Positions 49,493-59,203 are shown, counted from the first letter of the stretch. The stretch is 64,000 bases of DNA from Actinoplanes teichomyceticus ATCC 31121 (GCF_003711105.1 NZ_CP023865.1:6989001-7053000); one strand, 5' to 3'. Numbers and translations: made by a program. Notes: generated by a model not told the origin, from the letters alone.

Positions 49493-49990
49493 ATGAGCGC
49501 CTTCCACCTCGCCCAGATGAACACCGCCCGCCTCAGAGCGCCCCTGGACGACCCCGCGATGGCCGACTTCGTCGAGGGCGTCACGTTGATGAACGAGCTG
49601 GCCGACCGCTCCCCCGGTTTCGTCTGGCGGCTGGTCGGGGACAGCGGCGACGGCACCATCGCCGCGCCGGACGACCCCCGCACGATCTTCACGCTCTCCG
49701 TCTGGGCGTCGCTGGAGGACCTGCGGGCGTACGCCTACCGGAGCACCCACCTGGACTACCTGCGCCGCCGCCGGGAGTGGTTCCTCCCGCACGGGCACCG
49801 CGACTCGCTGGTGCTGTGGTGGATCCCGGCCGGGGACGTCCCCACCATGCGGCAGGCGATCTCCCGGCTCGCTCAGCTGCGCGCCGACGGCCCCACACCC
49901 GAGGCGTTCACCTTCCGGCGCCCGTTCCCGGTCCCGCAGGTCAGTCCACCCGCAGCGCGGCCAGCGCCTCTTCCAGCTCGTCCGGCTTGA
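49493..49990 (+). CDS. DUF3291 family protein
   Basis: A 165-residue protein matching DUF3291, an alpha/beta-barrel-like small domain family related to antibiotic-monooxygenase folds; function unknown. Features: [55 protein letters not shown] and [13 protein letters not shown]. The last ~20 residues (Pro/Ala-rich) overlap the end of ftsK on the opposite strand by 50 bp. It probably forms a unit with the upstream HTH regulator. Confidence 0.82.
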   Translation: MSAFHLAQMNTARLRAPLDDPAMADFVEGVTLMNELADRSPGFVWRLVGDSGDGTIAAPDDPRTIFTLSVWASLEDLRAYAYRSTHLDYLRRRREWFLPHGHRDSLVLWWIPAGDVPTMRQAISRLAQLRADGPTPEAFTFRRPFPVPQVSPPAARPAPLPARPA

Positions 49991-52451
49991 CCAGCACGTC
50001 GCGGGCCTTGGAGCCCTCGGACGGTCCGACGATGCCGCGGGTCTCCATCAGATCCATCAACCGGCCGGCCTTGGCGAAGCCCACCCGCAGCTTGCGCTGC
50101 AGCATCGACGTCGAGCCGAACTGACTGGTCACCACCAGCTCGATGGCCTGCAGGAGCAGCTGCAGATCGTCGCCGATCTCCTCGTCGATCTGCTTCTTCT
50201 TGCTGGCCGGCACCTCGGTGACGTCCTCGCGGAACTCCGGTTCCCGCTGGTCCTTGCAGAACTTGACGACCGCGGCGATCTCTTTCTCGTCCACCCAGGC
50301 GCCCTGGATCCGGACCGGTTTCGAGGCGCCCATCGGCAGGAACAGGCCGTCACCACGGCCGAGCAGCTTCTCCGCGCCCGGCTGGTCCAGGATGACCCGG
50401 GAGTCGGCCAGCGACGACGTCGCGAACGCCAGCCGGGACGGCACGTTCGCCTTGATCAGGCCGGTCACCACGTCCACCGACGGCCGCTGTGTCGCCAGCA
50501 CCAGGTGGATGCCGGCCGCCCGGGCCAGCTGGGTGATCCGGACGACCGAGTCCTCCACGTCGCGCGGGGCGACCATCATCAGGTCGGCCAGCTCGTCGAT
50601 GATCACCAGCAGGTACGGGTACGGCTGCATCACCCGCTCGCTGCCCGGCGGCGCGGTGATCTCCCCGTTGCGGACCTTGCGGTTGAAGTCGTCGATGTGG
50701 CGCACCCCGTTGGCGGCCAGATCGTCGTACCGCATGTCCATCTCCCGGACCACCCACTCCAGGGCGTCCGCGGCCTTCTTCGGGTTCGTGATGATCGGTG
50801 TGACCAGGTGCGGGATGCCCTCGTACGCGGTCATCTCCACCCGCTTCGGGTCGACCAGCAGCAGCCGCACCTCGTCCGGCGTGGCCCGGGTCAGCAGCGA
50901 CACCAGCAGCGAGTTCAGGCAGCTCGACTTACCCGCGCCGGTCGCGCCGGCGATCAGGATGTGCGGCATCTTGGCCAGGTTCGCCACCACGAACCCGCCC
51001 TCGATGTCCTTGCCGAGGGCGACCAGCATCGGGTGGTGGTCGGCGGTGGCCGCGCGCGAGCGCAGCACGTCGCCGAGCGCCACGTTCTCCGGGTCGGTGT
51101 TCGGGATCTCCACGCCGACCGCGCTCTTGCCCGGGATCGGCGAGAGGATCCGCACGTCCGGGGACTTCACCGCGTAGGCGATGTTGCGCGACAGCTGGGT
51201 GATCCGCTCCACCTTGGTACCCGGGCCGATCTCCACCTCGTACCGGGTGACGGTCGGGCCCCGGGTGAAGCCGGTGACCACCGCGTCCACGTTGAACTGC
51301 TCGAACACGCCGGTGAGCGCCGCCATGATCTCGTCGTTGGCCCGGCTGCGCGCCTTCGGCGGGGCACCGGCGGCGAGCAGGTGGGGCGGCGGCAGGCGGT
51401 AGTCGCCGGCGACCGCGGAGATCTCCAGCTGCTCGGCGCGGGTGGGCAGCGGCTCGGAGTGCTCCGGCGGCTGCGGGGCCGGCTTGCGGCGGCCGGCCGG
51501 CGCCTTCGGCAGGACCACCGTGTCGTGCAGGACCAGGTCCTCCTCCGGCGGCTCCGGCACAAGCATCTCGTCCAGCGGCGTGACCGGGGCCGGCCGGCGG
51601 CGCGGCGCCCGGCGCGGCTTCGCCGGGGCCTCCGCGAGCGGCTCGGCGTCGTCCGGCTCCAGCGGGGTGCGCACCACCGGCCGGCGCTGCGCGGACCGGC
51701 CGAGCACCAGGTCGGCCAGCAGCAGGAACCGCTCCGGGATCTTCGCGATCGGGGTCGCGGTGATCACCAGCAGGCCGAAGACGAACAGCAGGATCAGCAG
51801 CGGCACCGCGACCCAGGCGGTCACCGCCCGCTCCAGCAGGGCGCCGACGCCGTAGCCGAGCAGGCCGCCGTCGCCGGTCAGCGCGATGTCGTCACGCGGC
51901 TCGTCGGAGAGGTAGAGCAGGCTCGCGGTGGCCACCAGGATCGCCGACCAGCCGACCGGGTTACGGCCCCGGTGGTCCGGGTCCACCGGCTCGCGCATCA
52001 GCCGCACCGCGCCGTAGAAGAACAGCAGCGGCAGGAAGACCCCCAGGCCACCGAAGAACAGGTGCACCGCATCGGCCAGCCGCCGGCCGACCGGTCCGGC
52101 GCTGCCGGCCCAGACGGCGACCGCGGTCAGGATCGAGAAGCCCAGCATGAGCAGGCCGGCGCCGTCCCGGCGGTGCTCCGGGCCGATGTTGCGGGCGTTC
52201 TGCCCGGCACCGCGGGCGACCCAGCCGACGCTGTGCGCCAGGCCCATCCAGACGGCGGTGACGCCGCGGCCCACGCCGATGGCCAGGCCGCTGCCGGCGG
52301 TGCCGCTCCGCCTGGCCGCCGGGCGCTTGCGGGCGGCCGGGCGGGCCGCCTTGACGCCTCGGGCAGCCGGCTGGCGGGCACGCGAGGTCGCGGCGCCGCG
52401 CGACGCGGACGCGGCGCGACCCCGGCTCGCCGGAGGAGTACGGCCCGCCAT
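49941..52451 (-). CDS. ftsK: DNA translocase FtsK
   Basis: FtsK moves chromosomal DNA through the division septum and helps dimer resolution. The 836-residue protein has a basic Ala/Arg-rich N-terminus, four TM helices (about 95-260), a Pro/Glu-rich linker, and the motor: Walker [10 protein letters not shown], Walker [14 protein letters not shown], plus the C-terminal gamma winged helix ([27 protein letters not shown]). ATG 52451 has TACGGT 7 nt upstream, a leaderless pattern. The 3' end overlaps the DUF3291 gene by 50 bp tail to tail. It is shorter than E. coli FtsK, as usual in actinobacteria. Confidence 0.95.
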   Translation of the reverse strand: MAGRTPPASRGRAASASRGAATSRARQPAARGVKAARPAARKRPAARRSGTAGSGLAIGVGRGVTAVWMGLAHSVGWVARGAGQNARNIGPEHRRDGAGLLMLGFSILTAVAVWAGSAGPVGRRLADAVHLFFGGLGVFLPLLFFYGAVRLMREPVDPDHRGRNPVGWSAILVATASLLYLSDEPRDDIALTGDGGLLGYGVGALLERAVTAWVAVPLLILLFVFGLLVITATPIAKIPERFLLLADLVLGRSAQRRPVVRTPLEPDDAEPLAEAPAKPRRAPRRRPAPVTPLDEMLVPEPPEEDLVLHDTVVLPKAPAGRRKPAPQPPEHSEPLPTRAEQLEISAVAGDYRLPPPHLLAAGAPPKARSRANDEIMAALTGVFEQFNVDAVVTGFTRGPTVTRYEVEIGPGTKVERITQLSRNIAYAVKSPDVRILSPIPGKSAVGVEIPNTDPENVALGDVLRSRAATADHHPMLVALGKDIEGGFVVANLAKMPHILIAGATGAGKSSCLNSLLVSLLTRATPDEVRLLLVDPKRVEMTAYEGIPHLVTPIITNPKKAADALEWVVREMDMRYDDLAANGVRHIDDFNRKVRNGEITAPPGSERVMQPYPYLLVIIDELADLMMVAPRDVEDSVVRITQLARAAGIHLVLATQRPSVDVVTGLIKANVPSRLAFATSSLADSRVILDQPGAEKLLGRGDGLFLPMGASKPVRIQGAWVDEKEIAAVVKFCKDQREPEFREDVTEVPASKKKQIDEEIGDDLQLLLQAIELVVTSQFGSTSMLQRKLRVGFAKAGRLMDLMETRGIVGPSEGSKARDVLVKPDELEEALAALRVD

Positions 52452-52458
52452 GGAGGAC

Positions 52459-52464
52459 ACCGTA
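52459..52464 (-). promoter_or_regulatory. Leaderless -10 box of ftsK
   Basis: TACGGT on the minus strand, 7 nt before ATG 52451. Confidence 0.5.
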
Positions 52465-52525
52465 TCCGGCGGAACCCGAAGCATCGAGAAGGCGCACCGT
52501 GACCACTTCTCGCTTTCGCGTTGTC

Positions 52526-52531
52526 TAGGCT
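52526..52531 (+). promoter_or_regulatory. Leaderless -10 box of the YbjN gene
   Basis: TAGGCT ends 6 nt before GTG 52538, the same arrangement as before the DUF3046 and GNAT genes. Confidence 0.6.
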
Positions 52532-52537
52532 CACCGA

Positions 52538-52945
52538 GTGCAACCACTCGACAACGAGATGATCAAAGCCGCCCTGGACGCGCGGGGGTTCGCGTACTTC
52601 GTCGATGCCGACGGTGACATCGCCGGGAACTTCCAGGGCAACCTGATCTATTTCTTCCGCCTCGGCCAGAACAAGGAGATGCTGCAGATCCGCGCGATGA
52701 TGCAGCACGTCTTCACGGTCGAGGACGTCCCGCGGCTCTACGAGTTCTGCAACACCTGGAACCGCGACCAGCTGTGGCCGAAGGCTTATGTGCAGGTCAC
52801 CGACGACGGGTCGGTGATCGTGGTGGGCGAGGTGTCGACCGACTGGGAGCGCGGCGTCACCCCGGAGCAGCTCGACCAGGTGCTGATCTGCGGGATCGCC
52901 ACCGGCTGCCGGCTCGGCGAGGCGCTGGGCGAGCTGAAACGCTGA
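52538..52945 (+). CDS. YbjN domain-containing protein
   Basis: A 135-residue protein of the YbjN/type III secretion chaperone-like fold, a small alpha/beta domain with proposed chaperone or regulatory roles. Motifs: [50 protein letters not shown] and [17 protein letters not shown]. It is divergent from ftsK and has no membrane segment. Function is not established in actinobacteria. Starts from a leaderless-type promoter. A strong hairpin lies just after its stop. Confidence 0.87.
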   Translation: MQPLDNEMIKAALDARGFAYFVDADGDIAGNFQGNLIYFFRLGQNKEMLQIRAMMQHVFTVEDVPRLYEFCNTWNRDQLWPKAYVQVTDDGSVIVVGEVSTDWERGVTPEQLDQVLICGIATGCRLGEALGELKR

Positions 52946-52950
52946 GCACA

Positions 52951-52988
52951 CCGGGAGGCCGGGACCGCGCACGGCCCCGGCCTCCCGG
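52951..52988. terminator. Bidirectional hairpin between the YbjN and S1 protease genes
   Basis: CCGGGAGGCCGG (52951-52962) pairs perfectly with 52977-52988, and one more G-C pair extends it, between two convergent genes. Confidence 0.8.
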
Positions 52989-53012
52989 ACGTCCTTTTCG
53001 CGTACGCGGCGG

Positions 53013-54560
53013 CTACTGCACGTTGAAGCCCAGCGAGTAGTCGCCCGTGCCGGACGTGGCGACCACGACGTACCGGAACGTCCCGGACTGCTGCTGGGTG
53101 CTCAGCGTCTTCGCGCCGTCCCCGGTCGCCTTCGCCACGGTGCGGAAACCGCGGTTGGTCAGGCGCTGCAGGACCAGGTCGAAGCTCGCGCCGTCGGGCG
53201 AGTCCAGGCAGGCCGTGTGCTGCCCGGCCCGGGCCCGGAAGGCGCCCCCGTCCGGCTGCGCCTGCGCCGACCCGGCACGCGCCAGCGAACCGGAGCGCTG
53301 GACGGCCTGCGCGGCGCACCCGGACGCGTTCCCGGCCGGCTCCTCGGACGGCGCGGCGGTGGCCGGCGCGGTCGGCTCGGCGGCCGACCCGCCGGTGGTC
53401 ACCAGCGTCAGGTTGTCGGCCGCCAGGATCTCGTTGACCGGCTGGAAGAACGTCTCGCCGCCGACCGTGCAGTCGCCGGAACCACCCGAGGTGACCCCCT
53501 GCGCCTGGTCGCCGGAGAGCCACGGGCCGCCGGAGTCGCCGCCCTCGGCGCAGACGTCGGTCCGGGTCAGGCCGGTCACCGCGCCCTCCGGGTACCGCAC
53601 GGTCTGGTTCTTGGCCAGGATGGTGCCGCAGCGCGTGCCGGTGGTGGAACCGGACCGGCAGATCGCCGCGCCGACCGGGGCCTCGGTGCTGCCGGCCACC
53701 GGCAGCTCGTTGCCCTCGAAGTCGTTGACCACCGGGCGTGGCGTCCAGTCGCCGTTCACCTCGACGAAGCCCATGTCGGCGGCGCCCGGGAAGACCGCGG
53801 TCCGCACCTCGCCCTGGACCCGGTTGTTGAAGCCGCTGGTCCGGGTGCCCGCCGCGCCGCAGTGACCGGCGGTGACGAAGCCGCCCTCCACCGAGAAGCC
53901 GATCGAGCAGCGGGCCGTGCCGCCGTCCACCGCGATGAAGTACGGGTCCGCGCCACGCACGTCGAACAGCGGCTTCGGCTGCCGGTTGCTGATCTTCACG
54001 GTCACCGCGTCGGACGCCACGCCGGCCCGCCGCGCGAACGCCAGCGCGTCCGCCTTGCCGCCCGGCTGCGCGACGATGACCAGCTTGTTGGTCGGCGGGT
54101 CGACGTACCAGCCGGTCAGGTCACCGGCGCGGGCCTTGGCCGCGTCCAGCCTGGTCTTGGCCGCGTCCAGCTCCGTCTCGCTGCGCTTGACCAGCACCGG
54201 CACGGCGCCGGCCGCCTTCACCTCGGCGGCCGCGTCGGCGTCGGTCACCGCCACCTTGAGCGTGGTGCCGTCCGCGGCCAGCCACGAACCGCCGAAATCG
54301 TCGCCGGTCGCGGCGGCCAGGGTCGCCGAGACCCCGCCGGCCCACTTCGAGCGGTTCAGTCGGGTGGTCGCCTGACCAGCGTCGAGTCCCAGGTCGCGCT
54401 TCATCGCCGCGAGCAGTTCCGGGGACACACCCCCGCTGGCCCTCGTCGTGCCGCTGCCGCTGGGCGACGTGGTGTCGGCCAGCGACGGCAGGGTGAAGGC
54501 GACCGCCGCCGCGGTCGCCGCCACCACCGCCGCAGCCACGGCGATCGATCTGCGCTGCAT
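53013..54560 (-). CDS. Secreted S1 family serine protease (alpha-lytic/streptogrisin type)
   Basis: A 515-residue secreted preproprotease. Signal peptide about 1-28 (ending SLADT); a ~170-residue alpha-lytic-type prodomain; the catalytic domain from about 201 with H233 (TAGHC), D262 (GAADMGFV) and S343 (GGDSGGP); a Ser/Pro/Ala linker (~395-415); and a C-terminal ~100-residue domain resembling a pre-peptidase C-terminal (PPC) beta-sandwich. Disulfide cysteine pairs (C218/C234 and C301/C311) fit the family. ATG 54560 follows GGAGGGAG. Extracellular protein degradation is the expected role; specificity cannot be read with confidence. Confidence 0.93.
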   Translation of the reverse strand: MQRRSIAVAAAVVAATAAAVAFTLPSLADTTSPSGSGTTRASGGVSPELLAAMKRDLGLDAGQATTRLNRSKWAGGVSATLAAATGDDFGGSWLAADGTTLKVAVTDADAAAEVKAAGAVPVLVKRSETELDAAKTRLDAAKARAGDLTGWYVDPPTNKLVIVAQPGGKADALAFARRAGVASDAVTVKISNRQPKPLFDVRGADPYFIAVDGGTARCSIGFSVEGGFVTAGHCGAAGTRTSGFNNRVQGEVRTAVFPGAADMGFVEVNGDWTPRPVVNDFEGNELPVAGSTEAPVGAAICRSGSTTGTRCGTILAKNQTVRYPEGAVTGLTRTDVCAEGGDSGGPWLSGDQAQGVTSGGSGDCTVGGETFFQPVNEILAADNLTLVTTGGSAAEPTAPATAAPSEEPAGNASGCAAQAVQRSGSLARAGSAQAQPDGGAFRARAGQHTACLDSPDGASFDLVLQRLTNRGFRTVAKATGDGAKTLSTQQQSGTFRYVVVATSGTGDYSLGFNVQ

Positions 54561-54673
54561 CTAGGTACTCCCTCCGCCACGGGTGCCGTGGGGGCGGCAC
54601 CGTGCCTGGGAGTACGCGGCTCGGCCGAAAACGGTTGAGTTCTATCCCGTTTTCATCGATTCCAAAGGTTCTC

Positions 54674-56362
54674 TTAAACCTCGACGACGGTCGGCACGAT
54701 CATCGGGCGGCGCCGATACGCGTCGTTCACCCAGCGGCCGACCGTCCGGCGCACCACCTGCTGCAGCTGGTGGGTGTCGGTGATGCCGTCCTCGGCCGAC
54801 CGGTGCAGGGCCGCGGTCAGCAGCGGGACCACCGGGTTGAACGCGTCCGGGTCCTCGGAGAAGCCCTTCGCCGAGATGCTCGGCTCGCCGACCACCTTGC
54901 CGGTCACCGAGTCGATCACCACGGTGGCCGCGATGAACCCGCCGTCGCCGAGGATCCGCCGCTCGGTCAGCAGCGACTCGCTGACGTCGCCGACCGCCAG
55001 GCCGTCGACGTAGACGTACCGGCTCTTGACCCGGCCGACCAGGCGGGCGTGCCCCTCCACCAGGTCCACCACGTCGCCGTCCTCGCAGAGCACCACCCGG
55101 TCCGGGGCGACCCCCGACTCGATGCCCAGCTGCGCGTGCGCGCGCAGGTGGCGCCACTCCCCGTGCACCGGCATCAGGTTGCTCGGGCGGGTCACGTTCA
55201 GCAGGTAGAGCAGCTCACCGGCCGGGGCGTGCCCGGACACGTGCACCTTGGCGGTCTCCTTGTGGATGACCGTGGCGCCGGCCCGGGAGAGCTGGTTGAT
55301 CACCCGGTAGACCGAGGTCTCGTTGCCCGGCACCAGCGAGCTGGCCAGCACCACCGTGTCACCGGACTCGATGGTGATGTGCCGGTGGTCGCCGGTGGAC
55401 ATCCGGCCCAGCGCGCTCATCGGCTCGCCCTGCGAACCGGTGGACATGAAGACGATCTCGTCCGGCGGCAGGTGGGTGGCCTCGTCCAGGCCGACCAGCA
55501 GGCCGTCCGGGATGCGCAGCAGGCCCAGGTCCCGGGCGATGCCCATGTTGCGGACCATGGACCGGCCGATCAGGGCGACCTTGCGGTCGTACTCCCAGGC
55601 GGCGTCCATCACCTGCTGGACCCGGTGCACGTGGGAGGCGAAGCTGGCCACGATGATCCGGCCGCGAGCCTTGCCGAAGATCGAGCTGAGCACCGGGCCG
55701 ATGTCGCGCTCCGGCGTGACGAACCCGGGCACCTCGGCATTCGTCGAGTCGGACAGCAGCAGGTCGACGCCCTCGGCGCCGAGCCGGGCGAAGCCGGACA
55801 GGTCGGTGATCCGCCCGTCCAGCGGCACCTGGTCCATCTTGAAGTCGCCGGTGTGCAGCACCAGCCCGGCCGGGGTACGCACGGCGACCGCCAGCGCGTC
55901 CGGGATCGAGTGGTTGACCGCGAAGAACTCGCACTCGAACGGGCCCAGCCGCTCGATCTGGCCCTCACGCACGGTCAGCGTGTACGGGTCCAGCCGCCGC
56001 TCGGCCAGCTTCGCCTCGACCAGCGCCAGCGTGAACTCCGAGCCGACCAGCGGGATGTCCGCCTTGTGGGCCAGCAGGTACGGCACCGCGCCGATGTGGT
56101 CCTCGTGCCCGTGGGTCAGCACGATGGCCTGGATGTCCTCGAGCCGGTCCAGGATCGGCGTGAAGTCCGGCAGGATCAGGTCCACGCCGGGCTGCTCGAC
56201 GTCGGGGAACAGCACCCCGCAGTCGATGACCAGCAGCTTGCCGTCGAACTCGAAGACCGTCATGTTGCGGCCGATGGCGCCCAGCCCGCCGAGCGGGATG
56301 ACGCGCAGGGCGCCCTCCGGCAGCGGCGGCGGCGGACCCAGCTCCACGTGAGCTTGACTCAT
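54674..56362 (-). CDS. rnj: Ribonuclease J
   Basis: RNase J is a metallo-beta-lactamase-fold endo/5'-3' exoribonuclease in mRNA and rRNA processing. The 562-residue protein has LTHGHEDHIGAVPY (metal site), the beta-CASP domain with FMSTGSQGEPMSAL and the later HVSGHA motif, and a C-terminal dimerisation domain. AGGAAGAGG precedes the ATG. dapA lies 14 bp upstream, the conserved dapA-rnj pair of actinobacteria. rny and pnp are also in this window. Confidence 0.96.
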   Translation of the reverse strand: MSQAHVELGPPPPLPEGALRVIPLGGLGAIGRNMTVFEFDGKLLVIDCGVLFPDVEQPGVDLILPDFTPILDRLEDIQAIVLTHGHEDHIGAVPYLLAHKADIPLVGSEFTLALVEAKLAERRLDPYTLTVREGQIERLGPFECEFFAVNHSIPDALAVAVRTPAGLVLHTGDFKMDQVPLDGRITDLSGFARLGAEGVDLLLSDSTNAEVPGFVTPERDIGPVLSSIFGKARGRIIVASFASHVHRVQQVMDAAWEYDRKVALIGRSMVRNMGIARDLGLLRIPDGLLVGLDEATHLPPDEIVFMSTGSQGEPMSALGRMSTGDHRHITIESGDTVVLASSLVPGNETSVYRVINQLSRAGATVIHKETAKVHVSGHAPAGELLYLLNVTRPSNLMPVHGEWRHLRAHAQLGIESGVAPDRVVLCEDGDVVDLVEGHARLVGRVKSRYVYVDGLAVGDVSESLLTERRILGDGGFIAATVVIDSVTGKVVGEPSISAKGFSEDPDAFNPVVPLLTAALHRSAEDGITDTHQLQQVVRRTVGRWVNDAYRRRPMIVPTVVEV

Positions 56363-56375
56363 TCGCCTCTTCCTG

Positions 56376-57269
56376 TCAGAGCACGATGCCGGCCGCGGCG
56401 GCGTCCTGGCGCAGTTGGTTCAGTTCCTCGTCGCTCGCGTCGACCAGCGGCGACCGGACCGGGCCCGCCGGCAGTCCGAGAGCCGCCAACCCGGCCTTCA
56501 CCAGGATCGTCCCCGGTGCCCGGAAAATGCCGGTGAACAGCGGCATCGCCTGCCGGTGCAGGGCCAGCGCGGCGGTCGTGTCGCCGCGCTCCCACGCCTC
56601 GATCATGTCCTTCGCCAGCGGGCCGGTGAAGTGTGTCGAGGTGCCGACCAGGCCGACGCCGCCGATCGAGAGCAGCGGCAGGGTGGCCGCGTCGTCGCCG
56701 GAGTAGTACGCCAGACCGGTCCGGCTCAGCACCCACGAGCTGGCGATCAGGTCGCCCTTGGCGTCCTTGACCGCGACGATCCGCTCGTGCTCGGCGAGCC
56801 GGCACATGGTCTCGGTGCTGATCGCGGTGCCGGCCCGGTGCGGGATGTCGTACGCCATGATCGGCAGGCCGACCGCGTCCGCCACCGCCCGGAAGTGCCG
56901 CAGCACACCGGCCTGCGGGGGCTTGTTGTAGTACGGCGTCACCACGAGCAGCCCGTGCGCGCCGGCCTTCTCCGCGGCGTGCGCGAGCTCGATGGTGTGC
57001 GCGGTGTCGTTCGTGCCGACCCCGGCCACGACCCGGGCCCGGTCGCCGACGGCCTCGATCACCGCGCGCAGGAGGGTCTCCTTCTCCGCGTCGGTCGTGG
57101 TCGGGGATTCCCCGGTGGTGCCGCTGATCACGAGCGCGTCGTTGCGCTGCTCGTCGACGAGATGGGCGGCCAGGCGGGCCGCGCCCTCGATGTCCAGGGA
57201 GCCGTCCGGGGTGAACGGGGTCACCATGGCGGTCAGCAGCCGTCCGAAGGGCCGCGGGTCGTGCGTCAT
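56376..57269 (-). CDS. dapA: 4-hydroxy-tetrahydrodipicolinate synthase
   Basis: DapA condenses pyruvate and aspartate semialdehyde, the first committed step to lysine and diaminopimelate. The 297-residue TIM barrel has GTTGESPTT (pyruvate and substrate loop), VTPYYNKP (catalytic Tyr) and IVAVKDAKGD (Schiff-base Lys). ATG 57269 (MTHDPRPFGRLL) has TAGGTT 7 nt upstream and AGGT close by. rnj follows by 14 bp; thyX, which is near this pair in M. tuberculosis, is not in this window. Confidence 0.96.
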   Translation of the reverse strand: MTHDPRPFGRLLTAMVTPFTPDGSLDIEGAARLAAHLVDEQRNDALVISGTTGESPTTTDAEKETLLRAVIEAVGDRARVVAGVGTNDTAHTIELAHAAEKAGAHGLLVVTPYYNKPPQAGVLRHFRAVADAVGLPIMAYDIPHRAGTAISTETMCRLAEHERIVAVKDAKGDLIASSWVLSRTGLAYYSGDDAATLPLLSIGGVGLVGTSTHFTGPLAKDMIEAWERGDTTAALALHRQAMPLFTGIFRAPGTILVKAGLAALGLPAGPVRSPLVDASDEELNQLRQDAAAAGIVL

Positions 57270-57276
57270 ACCTGAC

Positions 57277-57282
57277 AACCTA
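57277..57282 (-). promoter_or_regulatory. Leaderless-type -10 box of dapA
   Basis: TAGGTT on the minus strand, 7 nt before ATG 57269. AGGT in the spacer could be a weak ribosome binding site instead. Confidence 0.4.
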
Positions 57283-57295
57283 TCGGACGCCCCGG

Positions 57296-57835
57296 TCACA
57301 CGTAGAAAGCGGTGAACGGCGTCCAGGGCAGGTTACGCAGGATGCTCCAGACACCCCACACCACCATGAATGTGATCATGACGGCCGGAGAGACCGTCAG
57401 CTGCGGGATCCGCCATCGGAACATCTTCCGGCCGGCCCAGGCGACGTACATGTACAGCAGGAAGGGCACCGCGAAGACGAAGATCGCGTGATGCCGCGCG
57501 GCCGCGGGCAGATCGCCGTGCAACAGGTACCACGCGGCACGGGTGCCGCCGCAGCCCGGGCAGACGAAGCCGGTGGTGTATTTCAGCAGGCAGGTGGGCT
57601 CGGCGCCGGCCTGGGCCGCGGCCGGGTCGGTGAGCAGCGTGTAACCCGTCGCGCCGCCCATGCAGGCCAGCACCGCGAGCGGCGCGAGCCAGACCGGGGA
57701 GCGCGCCGCCAGCCGGTCGACGAAGCGGGTCAGCCGGTCCGGCTCGGGAGCCAGACGATACGCCGGCCAGTCCGGTGGCACCGGCGGCCCCTGCAGCGGC
57801 TGGGAGGCCAGCCACGGGGGCAGGACGGTGCTCAT
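57296..57835 (-). CDS. DUF2752 membrane protein
   Basis: A 179-residue membrane protein with three to four TM helices. The DUF2752 signature is present: TCLLKYTTGFVCPGCGGTRAAWYLLHGDLPAA (CPGCGxTR). Function is unknown; the two cysteines could bind metal or cofactor. A ~50-residue Pro/Arg-rich cytoplasmic N-terminus precedes the first helix. ATG 57835 has TACCGT 7 nt upstream and no ribosome binding site. It lies between the AlkZ/YcaQ gene and dapA, all on the minus strand. Confidence 0.87.
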   Translation of the reverse strand: MSTVLPPWLASQPLQGPPVPPDWPAYRLAPEPDRLTRFVDRLAARSPVWLAPLAVLACMGGATGYTLLTDPAAAQAGAEPTCLLKYTTGFVCPGCGGTRAAWYLLHGDLPAAARHHAIFVFAVPFLLYMYVAWAGRKMFRWRIPQLTVSPAVMITFMVVWGVWSILRNLPWTPFTAFYV

Positions 57836-57842
57836 GTGCGCC

Positions 57843-57848
57843 ACGGTA
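57843..57848 (-). promoter_or_regulatory. Leaderless -10 box of the DUF2752 gene
   Basis: TACCGT on the minus strand, 7 nt before ATG 57835, in the 17-bp gap after the upstream gene's stop. Confidence 0.5.
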
Positions 57849-57852
57849 CACC

Positions 57853-59070
57853 TCACCGGGCGATCAGCGCGGCGGTGAGCGGGCCGGCGAGATCACCGGC
57901 CACCGGGGCCGCGACCGCGCCCAGACCGAGCCAGCCGGCCAGCCGGCGCAGCTCCGCGGCGAGCGCCTCGGCGGTCGTCACCGGGTCGGCGCCGGGCTCC
58001 AGCCAGGCGGCCGGCACCTCCAGCACACCGGCACGGCGGTCGGCCTTGAGATCGACCCGGGCGGCGAACCGGTCGCCGAGCAGGAAGGGCAGCACGTAGT
58101 AGCCGTACCGCCGCTGCGGCTTCGGCACGTAGATCTCGATCCGGTACGTCATGCCGAACAGCCGCTCGGTGCGCTCCCGCTGCCAGATCAACGGGTCGAA
58201 CGGGCTGATCAGGGTGGCCACGTCGACCCGGCGCGGCAGTCGCGCCGCGGCGTGCAGGTAGGCCGGCTGCCGCCAGCCCGGGACGGTCACCGGCCGCAGC
58301 GTGCCGGCCTCGACCAGCTGCGCCACCGCCCGGCGGCCGGCCTGCGCCGGCAGCCGGAAGTAGTCGCGCAGCTCGGGCTCGGCGGCCACGCCGAGGGCCC
58401 GGGCGGAGAGCTCGACCAGCGAGCGGAACGCCTCCTCGGGCTCCGGGGTCGGCGCGTTCAGCACGGCCGGCGGCAGCACCCGCTCGGGCAGGTCGTAGCG
58501 GCGGGCGAACGAGGTGGTCCGCTCGGCCGCGGTCACCTGCCCGGACCAGAACAGCCACTCCAGCGCCTGTTTCACCACCGACCAGTTCCAGCCCCAGTGA
58601 TCCTTGCGGCGCGGGGCGTCGTGCTCGATGTCGTTGGCCGTGACCGGGCCGCGCTCGCGCACCTCGTCGAGCACCCAGGCGACCAGCTCGGGCTGCTCGG
58701 CGACGATCCGGCGCATGTTGCCCCAGGCATACTCGTGGGCGCGGGCCATCCGCCAGCGAAACAGCGGCTGCAGATCGACCCGGATCAGCGACGCCTCGTG
58801 ACCCCAGAACTCGAACAGCTCCCGGGGCCGGCGGTAGGCGGCGCGCTCCAGCAGCGCGGGCGGGTAGGGTCCCAGCCGGCTGTAGAGCGGCATGAAATGG
58901 GCCCGTTGCAGCACGTTCACCGAGTCCATCTGGATCAGGTGCAGGCGGCGCAGCACCCGGCGCAGATGCCGCAGATCGGCGGTTCCGCCCGGTCCGGGAT
59001 CGGTGAACCCTTGCGCGGCCAGGGTGATCCGGCGGGCCTGCGCGGCGGAGAGCGTCTCGAGACTGGTCAT
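57853..59070 (-). CDS. Winged-helix DNA glycosylase of the YcaQ/AlkZ (HTH_42) family
   Basis: 405 residues. The HTH_42 family includes E. coli YcaQ/AlkX (interstrand crosslink glycosylase) and Streptomyces AlkZ (azinomycin resistance). The catalytic QxQ/QxD motif region is visible as HLIQMDSVNVLQRAH near residue 40, followed by LFEFWGHEASLI and RRYGYYVLPFLLGDRF near the end. QxD rather than QxQ suggests the YcaQ/AlkX subgroup, which repairs several alkylation types. ATG 59070 has TACGCT 8 nt upstream. It is outside any biosynthetic cluster here, so general alkylation repair is more likely than self-resistance. Confidence 0.87.
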   Translation of the reverse strand: MTSLETLSAAQARRITLAAQGFTDPGPGGTADLRHLRRVLRRLHLIQMDSVNVLQRAHFMPLYSRLGPYPPALLERAAYRRPRELFEFWGHEASLIRVDLQPLFRWRMARAHEYAWGNMRRIVAEQPELVAWVLDEVRERGPVTANDIEHDAPRRKDHWGWNWSVVKQALEWLFWSGQVTAAERTTSFARRYDLPERVLPPAVLNAPTPEPEEAFRSLVELSARALGVAAEPELRDYFRLPAQAGRRAVAQLVEAGTLRPVTVPGWRQPAYLHAAARLPRRVDVATLISPFDPLIWQRERTERLFGMTYRIEIYVPKPQRRYGYYVLPFLLGDRFAARVDLKADRRAGVLEVPAAWLEPGADPVTTAEALAAELRRLAGWLGLGAVAAPVAGDLAGPLTAALIAR

Positions 59071-59078
59071 CGGGATGC

Positions 59079-59084
59079 AGCGTA
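59079..59084 (-). promoter_or_regulatory. Leaderless -10 box of the YcaQ/AlkZ gene
   Basis: TACGCT on the minus strand, 8 nt before ATG 59070. Confidence 0.45.
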
Positions 59085-59191
59085 GGCCAGGGGTGTGACA
59101 CTCCCGCCGACGTGGCGACATCGATCCGGGTGCGGACCGAGGCGGCGCGCCCGGGACCGGGCGGCCGGAACTCCGCCGCCGGTGTCCTCGG

Positions 59192-59197
59192 TAGGCT
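59192..59197 (+). promoter_or_regulatory. Leaderless -10 box of the GNAT gene
   Basis: TAGGCT ends 6 nt before ATG 59204. Confidence 0.6.
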
Positions 59198-59203
59198 GCC
59201 GCC

